From assembly GCA_044368575.1 (NCBI GenBank), contig JBIPPH010000003.1:28251-92250 (forward strand): a DNA stretch of 64,000 nt. The letters run 5' to 3'. A program made the translations under genes and the position numbers. The notes beneath the pieces are model-generated. The model saw only the letters and a list, made by a program, of their open reading frames with translations. It was not told where the DNA came from and ran no database searches. The stretch comes from JABMMZ01 sp044368575 (GTDB taxonomy: Bacteria; Bacteroidota; Bacteroidia; NS11-12g; UBA955). This document shows, piece after piece, positions 35,623 to 43,782 of this stretch (position 1 is the first letter of the stretch; every line of letters begins with the position of its first letter).

Positions 35623-35753
35623 ACGGCTTTTGAAAGGCCGGTAACCGCAAAACTATTGAATCGAATTCAGTTCAAGAGTAGCACAATTCATCAAGGCCTC
35701 TCATAAATAGAGGTTTGAAAAACATAAAGATCAAATAAGGTTGAGGGGATTTG
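35623..35753 (-). promoter_or_regulatory. Structured 5' leader with mutually exclusive hairpins (candidate cis-regulatory RNA)
   Basis: The predicted transcript has about 130 bases before the ATG at 35622. Hairpin A: CCTCT/AGAGG (35713-35709 with 35701-35697). Hairpin B: GAGAGGCC (35702-35695) pairs with GGCCTTTC (35639-35632) in eight pairs with one G-U; inside it TTGAA/TTCAA plus CTA/TAG form a bulged stem. Hairpin C: CGGC/GCCG (35640-35637 with 35627-35624), ending one base before the start codon. B shares bases with both A and C, so A+C and B exclude each other. No known riboswitch class is recognised. Confidence 0.5.
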
Positions 35754-35757
35754 ACTG

Positions 35758-35789
35758 CAAATATAAAACTTGCTCAAATAATTAACAAA
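35758..35789 (-). promoter_or_regulatory. Promoter of the DUF2490-SulP operon
   Basis: On the minus strand TTTG (35789-35786), a 20-base spacer, then TATATTTG (35765-35758): an exact Bacteroidota -33/-7 promoter. Transcription should begin near 35753. Confidence 0.8.
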
Positions 35790-35794
35790 AAAAT

Positions 35795-37003
35795 TTAACT
35801 ATTTAAGTTTTCGTATACAATCGCCATGCCTTGACCAACTCCAATACACATAGTGGCAATGCCATATTGTGTGTTTTGGCGTTTGTTCATTTCATGTATA
35901 AGGGTAGTGCTGATGCGAGCGCCACTACAACCCAATGGGTGACCAATAGCGATAGCGCCACCATTCACATTGACTATATTAGGGTCTAAGCCCAATTCTT
36001 GAATACAAGCAATGCTCTGTGAGGCAAAGGCTTCATTTAATTCTACCAAGCCAATTTGATTCAAGTTTAAACCTGAACGCTTTAATACTTTGCGACAGGC
36101 TTCAACAGGCCCAATGCCCATAACGGCCGGTTCTACTCCCGAGGCGGCACTGGCAACTATTCTGGCGATTGGTTGTAATTGATGGGTTTTAACAAATGCT
36201 TCAGACGCTAATATTAAGGCACTTGCACCATCATTAACACTGCTTGAATTACCTGCAGTTACACTGCCACCTTTTTTGAAAGCAGGTTTCAGGCCGGCTA
36301 AGGTTTCTATGGTACTTAATCGGGGTTGTTCATCAGTGTCAAAAAGAATAGCGTCACCTTTTTTTTGAGGGATTTCAAAAGCTACAATTTCATCTTTAAA
36401 ACGGTTTACAGCATGGGCTTTTTGCCATTTAGATTGAGAGTCAAAGGCAAATTGATCTTGAGCTTCTCTGCTGATTTGCCATCTTTCAGCAACATTTTCA
36501 GCGGTTTCTCCCATTGTGTAAGGGTGGTATAAGGCCGATAAACTTGGGTTGGTGAAACGCCAGCCTATCGTTGTGTCAAAAATTTCTGGAGCTCTGCCAA
36601 AGGCAGTTTCAGACTTAGCCATCACAAAGGGGGCTCTGGTCATGCTTTCAACACCTCCACATATAAATAAATCTCCATTGCCAGCCATGATTTCCATATA
36701 GCCATTGGCTATGGCTTGAAGTCCGCTAGCACAAAGTCTGTTAACAGTATAGCCGGAAACACTGGTTGGTAGACCCGCTAACAATGAGGCCATTCTCGCG
36801 ACGTTTCTATTGTCTTCTCCAGCTTGGTTGGCGGCCCCGAAAATCACTTCTTCAGTTTCATTGAATGGGATATTGGGATTTCGTGCTACTAAAGCTTTTA
36901 AAACATGGGCGGCTAAGTCGTCAGGACGAACTTGAGCAAAACTGCCGGCATACTTACCAACTGCCGTTCTAACGGCATCAATCACATATACTGCTTGACT
37001 CAT
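35795..37003 (-). CDS. Acetyl-CoA acyltransferase (thiolase, PcaF/PaaJ-like)
   Basis: A 402-residue degradative thiolase that splits 3-oxoacyl-CoA with CoA. The nucleophile is C91 in NRLCASGLQAI. The other active-site blocks are NEAFASQ, GGAIAIGHPLGCSGAR (histidine) and CIGVGQGMA (second cysteine). The N-terminal GAANQAGEDNRNVARMASLLAGLP is closest to 3-oxoadipyl-CoA thiolases, so aromatic or adipate-type substrates are possible, though no other gene of such a pathway is nearby. A -7 box TAGTTTTG lies 11 bases before the start. Confidence 0.93.
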   Translation of the reverse strand: MSQAVYVIDAVRTAVGKYAGSFAQVRPDDLAAHVLKALVARNPNIPFNETEEVIFGAANQAGEDNRNVARMASLLAGLPTSVSGYTVNRLCASGLQAIANGYMEIMAGNGDLFICGGVESMTRAPFVMAKSETAFGRAPEIFDTTIGWRFTNPSLSALYHPYTMGETAENVAERWQISREAQDQFAFDSQSKWQKAHAVNRFKDEIVAFEIPQKKGDAILFDTDEQPRLSTIETLAGLKPAFKKGGSVTAGNSSSVNDGASALILASEAFVKTHQLQPIARIVASAASGVEPAVMGIGPVEACRKVLKRSGLNLNQIGLVELNEAFASQSIACIQELGLDPNIVNVNGGAIAIGHPLGCSGARISTTLIHEMNKRQNTQYGIATMCIGVGQGMAIVYENLNS

Positions 37004-37014
37004 AATTACTTCAA

Positions 37015-37022
37015 CAAAACTA
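37015..37022 (-). promoter_or_regulatory. -7 promoter element of the thiolase gene
   Basis: TAGTTTTG on the minus strand, a perfect TAnnTTTG, 11 bases before the ATG at 37003. It is back to back with the promoter of the 61-residue gene. Confidence 0.55.
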
Positions 37023-37047
37023 ATGCTTATCCATTAATATTTTAAAT

Positions 37048-37055
37048 TATATTTG
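37048..37055 (+). promoter_or_regulatory. -7 promoter element of the 61-residue gene
   Basis: A perfect TATATTTG ends five bases before the ATG at 37061. Confidence 0.6.
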
Positions 37056-37060
37056 CCATT

Positions 37061-37246
37061 ATGCGTCTGATAAAAGGGATGGTTGTTTTAGGGGTTGCTT
37101 GCTTAATTTCAAGCTCCGGAGCTTGTAAAGCAAAGTCTTGTGATGCGGCTAATAATATTTATGAATCCGATCAAAGATCAAAGCGCAAGGTGAAGCAAAT
37201 TGGATTGTTTTCAAAACGTGAAATGCGCAGAAAACGCTGGCATTAA
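37061..37246 (+). CDS. Small exported or lipid-anchored protein of 61 residues
   Basis: A 61-residue protein with a hydrophobic N-terminal signal (about 4-21) ending SSSGAC, which could be a poor lipobox (C22), then a basic tail rich in K and R (QRSKRKVKQIGLFSKREMRRKRWH minus its first residues). I recognise no family. A perfect -7 box five bases upstream and placement between real genes support it as a gene. Its stop overlaps the stop of smpB in a TTAA. Confidence 0.6.
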   Translation: MRLIKGMVVLGVACLISSSGACKAKSCDAANNIYESDQRSKRKVKQIGLFSKREMRRKRWH

Positions 37247-37692
37247 AGACCTATTTTAGACAATTCTCTTTGAATGTCTTTGGTTTTAAGGTCGTTGCGC
37301 TTATCGTATGATTTCTTGCCTTTGCCAATGCCAATTTTTAATTTGATTAAGCCCCTTTCACTCTCGAATAATTGAATAGGGAAAATGGCAGTGCCTTTCT
37401 CCTTCACTTTACTGTGAATCTTTCTCAATTCACGTTTTGTGACCAATAATTTTCTTGAACGCAAAGGTTCATGTTGGTTGAAACTCGCTTGCTTAAAAGG
37501 GCCAATGTGCATGTTTTTGATCCACAATTCTTCAGCTTCAATGAGGCAATAAGCATCGTTAATATTCACATTGTGCTCGCGAATGCTTTTGACTTCAGTG
37601 CCTTTTAATTGAAGGCCTGCAGTCACTTCGAAGTCCACATGGTATTCAAAATGCGCTTTTTTGTTTTTGATGATTAAGGCTTTTGAACTCAT
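37243..37692 (-). CDS. smpB: SsrA-binding protein SmpB
   Basis: A 149-residue tmRNA-binding protein that brings tmRNA to stalled ribosomes for trans-translation. Family marks are KKAHFEYHVDFEVTAGLQLKGTEVKSIR at the N-terminus, INDAYCLIE, HIGPFKQASFNQHEPLRSRKLL, and the C-terminal basic tail with KGKKSYDKRNDLK. Length is normal. Its ATG overlaps the stop of the upstream thioesterase gene by ATGA, so the two are coupled. Confidence 0.97.
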   Translation of the reverse strand: MSSKALIIKNKKAHFEYHVDFEVTAGLQLKGTEVKSIREHNVNINDAYCLIEAEELWIKNMHIGPFKQASFNQHEPLRSRKLLVTKRELRKIHSKVKEKGTAIFPIQLFESERGLIKLKIGIGKGKKSYDKRNDLKTKDIQRELSKIGL

Positions 37693-38087
37693 GAATGGGC
37701 TATTTGCTGAAACAAGTTTTCTAATTTGTCTTTCTTTATGATTTTTTGTCCGGTGCTGCAGTTGGCGATTACTCTATTGTCAACTGTGGCAATGACTTTG
37801 CAGTGTATGCTGTTTTTTTCAAGCAGGGTGATGGTAGCGGTAAAGGTAACAATTTGACCAATCAATGCTGGTGATTGGTGTTCAATGTTTAAAAAAGTGC
37901 CAATGCCTTCTTCGTCTGTATCTTTCATGTCCAATACAAATAATCGGCTGCTCCATTCTGCGTCTCGACCAAGTGCAAAGGTGCCATATACATTATGGAC
38001 TGTTCCGCTTTCAAATTGAGCAATGTCTTGAACATCGACTGTTTTTTGAAAGGTTTTTTGATCACCAACTTTGTACAAGGCTTTCAT
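37689..38087 (-). CDS. Hotdog-fold thioesterase (FlK-like)
   Basis: A 132-residue hotdog protein related to the fluoroacetyl-CoA thioesterase-like group, which hydrolyses acyl-CoA. The core reads IEHQSPALIGQIVTFTATITLLEKNSI near 68-94, with the family histidine in IEHQSP and a following strand with VIANCSTGQKII. The N-terminal active-site segment differs from FlK, so the substrate is open. The frame extends to a TTG at 38096; the ATG at 38087 is preferred because a -7-like GAAATTTG ends six bases before it. It is translationally coupled to smpB. Confidence 0.75.
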   Translation of the reverse strand: MKALYKVGDQKTFQKTVDVQDIAQFESGTVHNVYGTFALGRDAEWSSRLFVLDMKDTDEEGIGTFLNIEHQSPALIGQIVTFTATITLLEKNSIHCKVIATVDNRVIANCSTGQKIIKKDKLENLFQQIAHS

Positions 38088-38093
38088 GTTCTG

Positions 38094-38101
38094 CAAATTT
38101 C
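38094..38101 (-). promoter_or_regulatory. -7-like promoter element of the thioesterase-smpB pair
   Basis: GAAATTTG on the minus strand, one mismatch from TAnnTTTG, ends six bases before the ATG at 38087. It overlaps the alternative TTG start, which makes that start unlikely. Confidence 0.4.
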
Positions 38102-38151
38102 CATTTATTTCAATTCATTTCAAAATGCCTTTTCTGTTGAATTGTTTTGCC

Positions 38152-38159
38152 TATTTTCG
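38152..38159 (+). promoter_or_regulatory. -7-like promoter element of polA
   Basis: TATTTTCG, one mismatch from TAnnTTTG, ends ten bases before the ATG at 38170. A purine stretch AGGGAG (38161-38166) lies between and could be a rare Shine-Dalgarno sequence. Confidence 0.45.
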
Positions 38160-38169
38160 TAGGGAGTTT

Positions 38170-40983
38170 ATGTCGCAGAAAAAATTGTTTTTATTAGACG
38201 GAATGGCCCTTGTTTACAGAGCTTTTTTCGCCTTCAGTCAGAATCCTAGAATCTCTTCTAAGGGCTTGAATACTTCAGCCATGTTTGGCTTTGTTAACAC
38301 CTTGTTGGATGTAATTCGCAATCAGAACCCCACCCATTTGGCTTGCGTGTTTGATACCGCTGAACCAACAGAACGCCATATCGTTTATGAACAATACAAA
38401 GCGCATCGAGAAGAAATGCCTGAAGACTTAAGCAAGAGCTTGCCTTATATTTTTCAAATTTTAGAGGCATTTAATATTCCTGTAATCACATTGCCAGGTT
38501 ACGAAGCTGACGATATTATTGGCACCATTGCGCTCAGAGATGGCGCTGCAGATTGCCAGGTGTACATGATGACACCTGATAAAGATTTTGGGCAGTTGGT
38601 GAATGAGCACGTGTTTATTTTTAAGCCTGCAAGAATGGGCAATGCCTATGAAATAATGGGGGTCAACGAGGTGAAAGCCAAGTGGGAGATTGACCACATC
38701 CATCAGGTGATTGATATTTTGGCTATTTGGGGAGACGCTTCTGACAACATTCCTGGCATACCAGGTATGGGAGAAAAAACAGCAAAGAAATTAATAAAGC
38801 AATACGGCAGCCTCGAAAATATTTTAGAACACACCCACGAGTTTAAAGGCAAGCAACAAGAGAATTTGATTCAATTCCGAGAACAAGGTTTGTTGTCTAA
38901 ACAACTGGCGACCATTAACGTAAGCGTGCCTATAGATCATGTCTTAGAGGATTATGAAGTCAAAGCGGTTGATCGCGAGGCTATTAAGGTATTGTTTGAA
39001 GAATTAGAATTCAGACAATTAACCAAGCGTGTATTAGGAGAGGAATTGTCAGAGTCAACCCCTAAGACTGTAGCGGCTCAAGCACCATCAAATCAAGTTG
39101 ATTTGTTCAATCAGCCAGCAGCTGCAGCAGAACCTTCAGGAAAAGGTGATGAAGCCCCTGAACTCGTTGAGGAAAATCATATTCAATATCAAACTATTCA
39201 AGAGGTGCCACATCAGTATGAATTGGTGAATAGCCCCGAACAAAAGGCCCAATTGAAAGAGCTGTTATTACTTAGCAAGGTGTTTTGTTTTGATACAGAA
39301 ACTACCGGTTTAGATGTAATGACAGCAGAAGCCATTGGTTTGGCTTTTTCTATGGAAAAAGGGAAAGCTTTTTATGTGCCAGTGACCAATGCTGAAGACG
39401 TTTTGTTTTTCAAGCCAGTGTTTGAATCCACCGCCATTAAAGTGGCTCAAAACCTCAAATACGATTTACAGATTTTAGAGCAATATGGTGTAAAAGTTCA
39501 AGCACCGTTTTATGATACCATGTTGGCCCATTATTTAATTGAGCCAGACAAACGTCATAATATGGATGAATTGTCAAGAACCTATTTGCAATACAATCCC
39601 GTTTCAATTGAAACATTGATTGGTAAAAAAGGCAAGGGGCAAATGTCAATGTCTGATGTTGATATAGAAGCCCTTAAAGAATATGCTGCAGAAGATGCAG
39701 ACATCACCTTGCAATTAAAAACGGTATTAGACCCCTATTTGGCAGTTCAAAATGCGGGTAAAGTGTTCAATGAGATTGAGTTGCCTTTAGTGCCAGTATT
39801 GGCATCTATGGAAAGAGCTGGTATTCGAATTGATGCAGCTTTCTTGCAAGATTACAGCGTTGAATTGGGTAAACAAATTCAAGCCATAGAACAGAAGATT
39901 TATGAACAAGCGGGCGAACAATTCAACATTGCGTCGCCTTTGCAATTAGGAAAGATATTGTTTGATAAATTGAAGTTGGATGAAAAAGCCAAGAAAACCA
40001 AAACGGGTCAATACCAAACTGGAGAAGATGTATTGTTGAAGTTGTCGCATAAGAGTGCCATTGTTCAAGACATATTGGATTTTAGAGGGTTGCAGAAATT
40101 AAAATCTACTTATGTAGATGCTTTGCCATTATTGGTGAATGAAGCTACTGGCAGAGTGCATACAACCTTTAATCAGGCCGTAGCAGCTACAGGGCGATTG
40201 AGCAGTACCAATCCGAACTTACAGAACATTCCGGTTAGGACAGAGCGCGGCAGAGAAGTGCGCAAAGCCTTTATTCCAGCCAATGATGACTTTTTAATTT
40301 TATCTGCAGATTATTCTCAGATTGAATTGAGAATTATTGCAAGCATTAGTGGCGATCCAGGTATGATTGAAGCTTTTAATCAGAATTTAGATATTCATGC
40401 AGCCACTGCAGCCAAGGTGTTTGGTGTGCCTTTAGAAGAAGTTAGCAAAGAACAGCGTTACAAGGCTAAAAGCGTGAATTTTGGTTTGATTTATGGACAG
40501 GGTGCCTTTGGATTGGCTGAAAATATTGGCATTTCAAGAACAGAAGCCAAAGAAATTATAGATAATTATTTCAAACAATTTCCAGGTATCAGAACCTATA
40601 TGGATGAAGTCATTGAGAAGGCTAGAACATTTGGCTATGTTGAAACGCCAATGGGCAGAAGACGCTATTTGAGAGACATCAATTCAAACAATGCCACTGT
40701 AAGAAGTTTTGCAGAACGCAACGCGATTAACGCGCCTATTCAAGGAGCTGCTGCAGATATGATTAAGATGGCAATGATTAATATTCATAAACGCCTGCAA
40801 GCAAAAGCCTATCGCTCAAAAATGTTATTGCAAGTACATGACGAATTGTTGTTTGATGTGCATAAAGAGGAGTTAGAAGAAATCACCGCCATGGTGAAAG
40901 ATGAAATGCAAAAAGCAATGCCTTTAAATGTGCCCGTAATTGCGGAAGCCGGAACCGGTAAAAACTGGTTAGAAGCCCATTAA
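38170..40983 (+). CDS. polA: DNA polymerase I
   Basis: A 937-residue DNA polymerase I for repair and primer removal. Domains in order: 5'-3' exonuclease with H3TH (about 1-290, GYEADDIIGT and GDASDNIPGIPGMG), a variable linker, 3'-5' exonuclease (about 370-560) with FDTETTGLD retained, and the family A polymerase domain with motif A SADYSQIELRI, motif B KAKSVNFGLIYGQ and motif C QVHDELLFD. The frame is open back to 38071, but the family start is MSQKKLFLLDG at 38170. The end overlaps the convergent flippase gene by TTAA. Confidence 0.97.
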   Translation: MSQKKLFLLDGMALVYRAFFAFSQNPRISSKGLNTSAMFGFVNTLLDVIRNQNPTHLACVFDTAEPTERHIVYEQYKAHREEMPEDLSKSLPYIFQILEAFNIPVITLPGYEADDIIGTIALRDGAADCQVYMMTPDKDFGQLVNEHVFIFKPARMGNAYEIMGVNEVKAKWEIDHIHQVIDILAIWGDASDNIPGIPGMGEKTAKKLIKQYGSLENILEHTHEFKGKQQENLIQFREQGLLSKQLATINVSVPIDHVLEDYEVKAVDREAIKVLFEELEFRQLTKRVLGEELSESTPKTVAAQAPSNQVDLFNQPAAAAEPSGKGDEAPELVEENHIQYQTIQEVPHQYELVNSPEQKAQLKELLLLSKVFCFDTETTGLDVMTAEAIGLAFSMEKGKAFYVPVTNAEDVLFFKPVFESTAIKVAQNLKYDLQILEQYGVKVQAPFYDTMLAHYLIEPDKRHNMDELSRTYLQYNPVSIETLIGKKGKGQMSMSDVDIEALKEYAAEDADITLQLKTVLDPYLAVQNAGKVFNEIELPLVPVLASMERAGIRIDAAFLQDYSVELGKQIQAIEQKIYEQAGEQFNIASPLQLGKILFDKLKLDEKAKKTKTGQYQTGEDVLLKLSHKSAIVQDILDFRGLQKLKSTYVDALPLLVNEATGRVHTTFNQAVAATGRLSSTNPNLQNIPVRTERGREVRKAFIPANDDFLILSADYSQIELRIIASISGDPGMIEAFNQNLDIHAATAAKVFGVPLEEVSKEQRYKAKSVNFGLIYGQGAFGLAENIGISRTEAKEIIDNYFKQFPGIRTYMDEVIEKARTFGYVETPMGRRRYLRDINSNNATVRSFAERNAINAPIQGAAADMIKMAMINIHKRLQAKAYRSKMLLQVHDELLFDVHKEELEEITAMVKDEMQKAMPLNVPVIAEAGTGKNWLEAH

Positions 40984-42470
40984 TTCAGCCACTTGATTTT
41001 GGACTGCAAAAGCTGATTAAAGGTTTCTGAGATCTTAAGTTTGTATATGCTGAATACCATGATTGGTCCAACTATACCTGTTTTTAATAGACTGTCTAGG
41101 TAAGGATTGTTAACCCAATTGCCTAGCATAGGCACACAAAAGAATAAACTTAAGAGCAATAGTATTTTGATTTGATCTGTGTGAAAAGGGCTGATATTTA
41201 ACTTAACATGTACCACAATAACATTGCATAGGTTTACGGATAACATCACCAATATTGTGCTGATAGCTGCGCCAATTATGCCGTAATGGCTAATGAAGTA
41301 ATAGTTGTATGCAAATGATGAAATCAACGCCACTACGATACTGATCACTGATAAGCCATAGAATTTTGAATTGACTAAAATGGGGCTATTGCCACTAACA
41401 ACAGCATCAATCAATTTACTGATGCCAATAAAAAATACCACCCATTTGCCTTGCACGTAAAAGTCTCCTCTTGGCATAATGGCATATAGGTTATCAATGT
41501 TTAACCAAATTAAGAAGAACAACATGCCCGAAATTAATAATTGATTGTTGCCATTCTTTTTGTTTAAATCCCTTACAGCAGCGTAATTTTCCTCTTTCAT
41601 GTGGCCCGAAATAATGGGCGTTGCTATTTGCAAAATGGTGCGCTTAGGCACTTCTATAAACGTGGCTAAATAAAATCCAATACTGTAAATGGCTACTTGT
41701 GATAAATCCTGTTTTAAAGCAGATATCATGAAGAAATCCATTTTGGTGTATAGCAAAGAAGAAATGCCTGAGAAAAACAGCAAGGCGGTAAAGCTCAAAG
41801 CTTCTTTTTGAATGTTGGGATTGGCTTTAAGAAACTTGAAATCTGGTTTTAAATGAATAGGGGTTAGTTGTCTTAAAAACCAAATATTACTGGCCAAAGC
41901 TATGCTGTAGGCAACGACCATCAGCGCCACACATTGACTGAACGATACCCATGAGAAATAATACATTGCTCCGCAAACAATTAATAAGCCTCTTAGTAAG
42001 ACTTCTCTATTGAAATTAGGAACAGCTATTCTGGCATGGTTGGCACAAGTTACTTCACTTACAACTTGGTAAAGTATGATAAAAACCAATGCCAATAAAT
42101 AAGGGAATAAATCTTTATAGGCTAGCGCATTGGCGTTTAAAAACAAGAAGATAGGTTTGCCGGCTAGTAATAAAACTAAGGTTAAAATACTGTAGCCAAT
42201 TAAAGGAAAGACCAAAGCCCAAAAAAAGAAACCATGGTGTTTGTGGTCTTGGGTTTTAAAATAAGGGAAGAAGCGATTGATGCTGTAGTGGGTACCCATT
42301 AAACCAAGGGCAGATAAAACAGTCCCTAATTCAATGAACAATCTGATGGCGCCAAGTTTTTCTGGTTCGAAAAATTTAGGAAATAAAATGAAGAGGCTTA
42401 AAAAGCCCAAGCCCATGCCTATATAGTTGCTTATGGATGCTTTAAATCCTTGTCTGGCAATTACTCCCAC
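40980..42470 (-). CDS. Polysaccharide flippase (Wzx/MATE-like)
   Basis: A 496-residue membrane protein with about 12-14 helices of the oligosaccharide flippase superfamily, which moves lipid-linked glycans to the outer face of the inner membrane. The N-terminus GFKASISNYIGMGLGFLSLFILFPKFFEPEKLG is typical. The frame extends to a GTG at 42476, but that codon lies on the last base of a perfect -7 box (TATTTTTG), so the in-frame GTG at 42470, five bases after the box, is the likely start. It opens a cluster of glycan genes. Confidence 0.88.
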   Translation of the reverse strand: MGVIARQGFKASISNYIGMGLGFLSLFILFPKFFEPEKLGAIRLFIELGTVLSALGLMGTHYSINRFFPYFKTQDHKHHGFFFWALVFPLIGYSILTLVLLLAGKPIFLFLNANALAYKDLFPYLLALVFIILYQVVSEVTCANHARIAVPNFNREVLLRGLLIVCGAMYYFSWVSFSQCVALMVVAYSIALASNIWFLRQLTPIHLKPDFKFLKANPNIQKEALSFTALLFFSGISSLLYTKMDFFMISALKQDLSQVAIYSIGFYLATFIEVPKRTILQIATPIISGHMKEENYAAVRDLNKKNGNNQLLISGMLFFLIWLNIDNLYAIMPRGDFYVQGKWVVFFIGISKLIDAVVSGNSPILVNSKFYGLSVISIVVALISSFAYNYYFISHYGIIGAAISTILVMLSVNLCNVIVVHVKLNISPFHTDQIKILLLLSLFFCVPMLGNWVNNPYLDSLLKTGIVGPIMVFSIYKLKISETFNQLLQSKIKWLN

Positions 42471-42475
42471 TGACA

Positions 42476-42483
42476 CAAAAATA
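42476..42483 (-). promoter_or_regulatory. -7 promoter element of the flippase gene
   Basis: TATTTTTG on the minus strand ends five bases before the GTG at 42470 and overlaps the alternative GTG at 42476. Confidence 0.55.
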
Positions 42484-42547
42484 AGTCCTTCAAGCTCAAG
42501 TTTAAATTTTGATATCGACAGGCGTTCGAATTAAAGGACTAGCATTG

Positions 42548-42555
42548 TATATTTG
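42548..42555 (+). promoter_or_regulatory. -7 promoter element of the 388-residue gene
   Basis: A perfect TATATTTG nine bases before the ATG at 42565. TTCG at 42525-42528, 19 bases upstream, may be a variant -33. Confidence 0.55.
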
Positions 42556-42564
42556 TACACTTAG

Positions 42565-43731
42565 ATGCGCGTCGGAATAGTTGAAATCTGTGTTAAAGAG
42601 CACTATATGGTGGTCAATGCTGTTTTGAAAACATACAGCAGTCAAGCCTCCAATGAAGTCTATGTTTTTACTTTAGCAGAGGCGGTTGATCTCATTCAAG
42701 GCGGTCAAGATTTGGGCTCCAATGTTCATTTTGTGATAATGGATGCCACTAAGCCTGTTGCTGATTTTTTAAATCAAGTGGAAGCCTACAATTTAGATAG
42801 AGTTCATCTGACCACAGTGACTAAGTATTTTAAAGCTTTTTATCATTTTAAGCCTAAAACAGCTCAATTATTTTTCCATTTTCACAACATTGATTTATGG
42901 TTTGAATCCGCCATCAGCATTCAGGCAAAACGCTTGTGGAAAGCTTATTTTATTGATAAAATCAAGTTTGAATGGGCTACTCAAATAAAATACAGTGTTA
43001 AAGATATCTTCAGAGATATTTACCGAAAGAAATTCATTAAACGTTTGGCCAAAGACAAGGCGAAATGGATAGTCTTAAGCGAGGCTCAAAAAAAAGTGTT
43101 GAGCCAATACATTGATGTTTCAAATGCCATAGTCTTTCCGACTTTGATTTTTGAGCCCAATTTGCATCAAGACTTATCGGTTAAAGGCGCTAAATTGCGC
43201 ATATGCATTCCGGGTTCAGTTACACAAGTTCGAAGAGAGTATGAACAATTGTTCAATATGATTGAACTCAATTTTGATTGGGTTAAAACACATTTTTCTT
43301 TTGATTTACTGGGCTTTGTGCCACCAAATGAAACCCATTTGTTAGAGCGAATCAAGGCCCTTGAAAGCAATGGCTTAGCAATTGATTATTACACCAGCTT
43401 TTTGGAAGTTAAGCAATTCGATTTAAATCTATACGCTGCGGACATTCTCTTAAGTAATTTACTCTTGGATCAAAATGAAGCCATTCAAACCAAGGAGACT
43501 GCTACTGTTTTTCATATGGTTAGAGGGGGAAAACCTGGTATTTTTCCTCAAGCCTTTCAGTTAGACTCAGACTTAGAAGCTAGTGTAATTAAGTTTAAAG
43601 ATTATCAAGATTTATTAAGGGTCTTTCATGTTCTGATTGATGAGCCGGAGCAGTTGATTGCATTAAAGCAAAAAGCGGAAAGCTTATCAAAGTCTTATAC
43701 GCCAGAATACTTATACAAACGCTTGTCCTAA
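42565..43731 (+). CDS. Unknown protein of the glycan cluster, possibly GT-B glycosyltransferase-like
   Basis: A 388-residue protein without signal peptide or membrane helix. The N-terminal half has alternating strand/helix pattern with a HFHNIDLWFE segment, the middle reads KWIVLSEAQKKVLSQYI and LRICIPGSVTQVRREYEQLF, and the C-terminal half has repeated Rossmann-like units (FDLLGFVP, ADILLSNLLLD). This layout recalls GT-B glycosyltransferases, and the neighbours handle glycans, but I see no definite nucleotide-sugar motif. It is transcribed away from the flippase gene. Confidence 0.6.
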   Translation: MRVGIVEICVKEHYMVVNAVLKTYSSQASNEVYVFTLAEAVDLIQGGQDLGSNVHFVIMDATKPVADFLNQVEAYNLDRVHLTTVTKYFKAFYHFKPKTAQLFFHFHNIDLWFESAISIQAKRLWKAYFIDKIKFEWATQIKYSVKDIFRDIYRKKFIKRLAKDKAKWIVLSEAQKKVLSQYIDVSNAIVFPTLIFEPNLHQDLSVKGAKLRICIPGSVTQVRREYEQLFNMIELNFDWVKTHFSFDLLGFVPPNETHLLERIKALESNGLAIDYYTSFLEVKQFDLNLYAADILLSNLLLDQNEAIQTKETATVFHMVRGGKPGIFPQAFQLDSDLEASVIKFKDYQDLLRVFHVLIDEPEQLIALKQKAESLSKSYTPEYLYKRLS

Positions 43732-43759
43732 AAGCGGTTTAAACTCTTGGTTTTTTTAT

Positions 43760-43767
43760 TATATTTG
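43760..43767 (+). promoter_or_regulatory. -7 promoter element of the C-methyltransferase gene
   Basis: A perfect TATATTTG 15 bases before the ATG at 43783, in the 51-base gap after the previous stop. Confidence 0.5.
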
Positions 43768-43782
43768 CCTTTTTAACGGAGC

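Noticed and set aside
35623..35753. SAM-I, cobalamin, TPP or fluoride riboswitch in the SulP leader
   Set aside because: I looked for the conserved cores of these classes on both strands and found none; only an unclassified switching structure remains as a candidate.
38071..38169. 33-residue N-terminal extension of polA
   Set aside because: The family start MSQKKLFLLDG at 38170 and a -7-like box at 38152-38159 inside the extension show that the true start is later; the extension is only an open frame.
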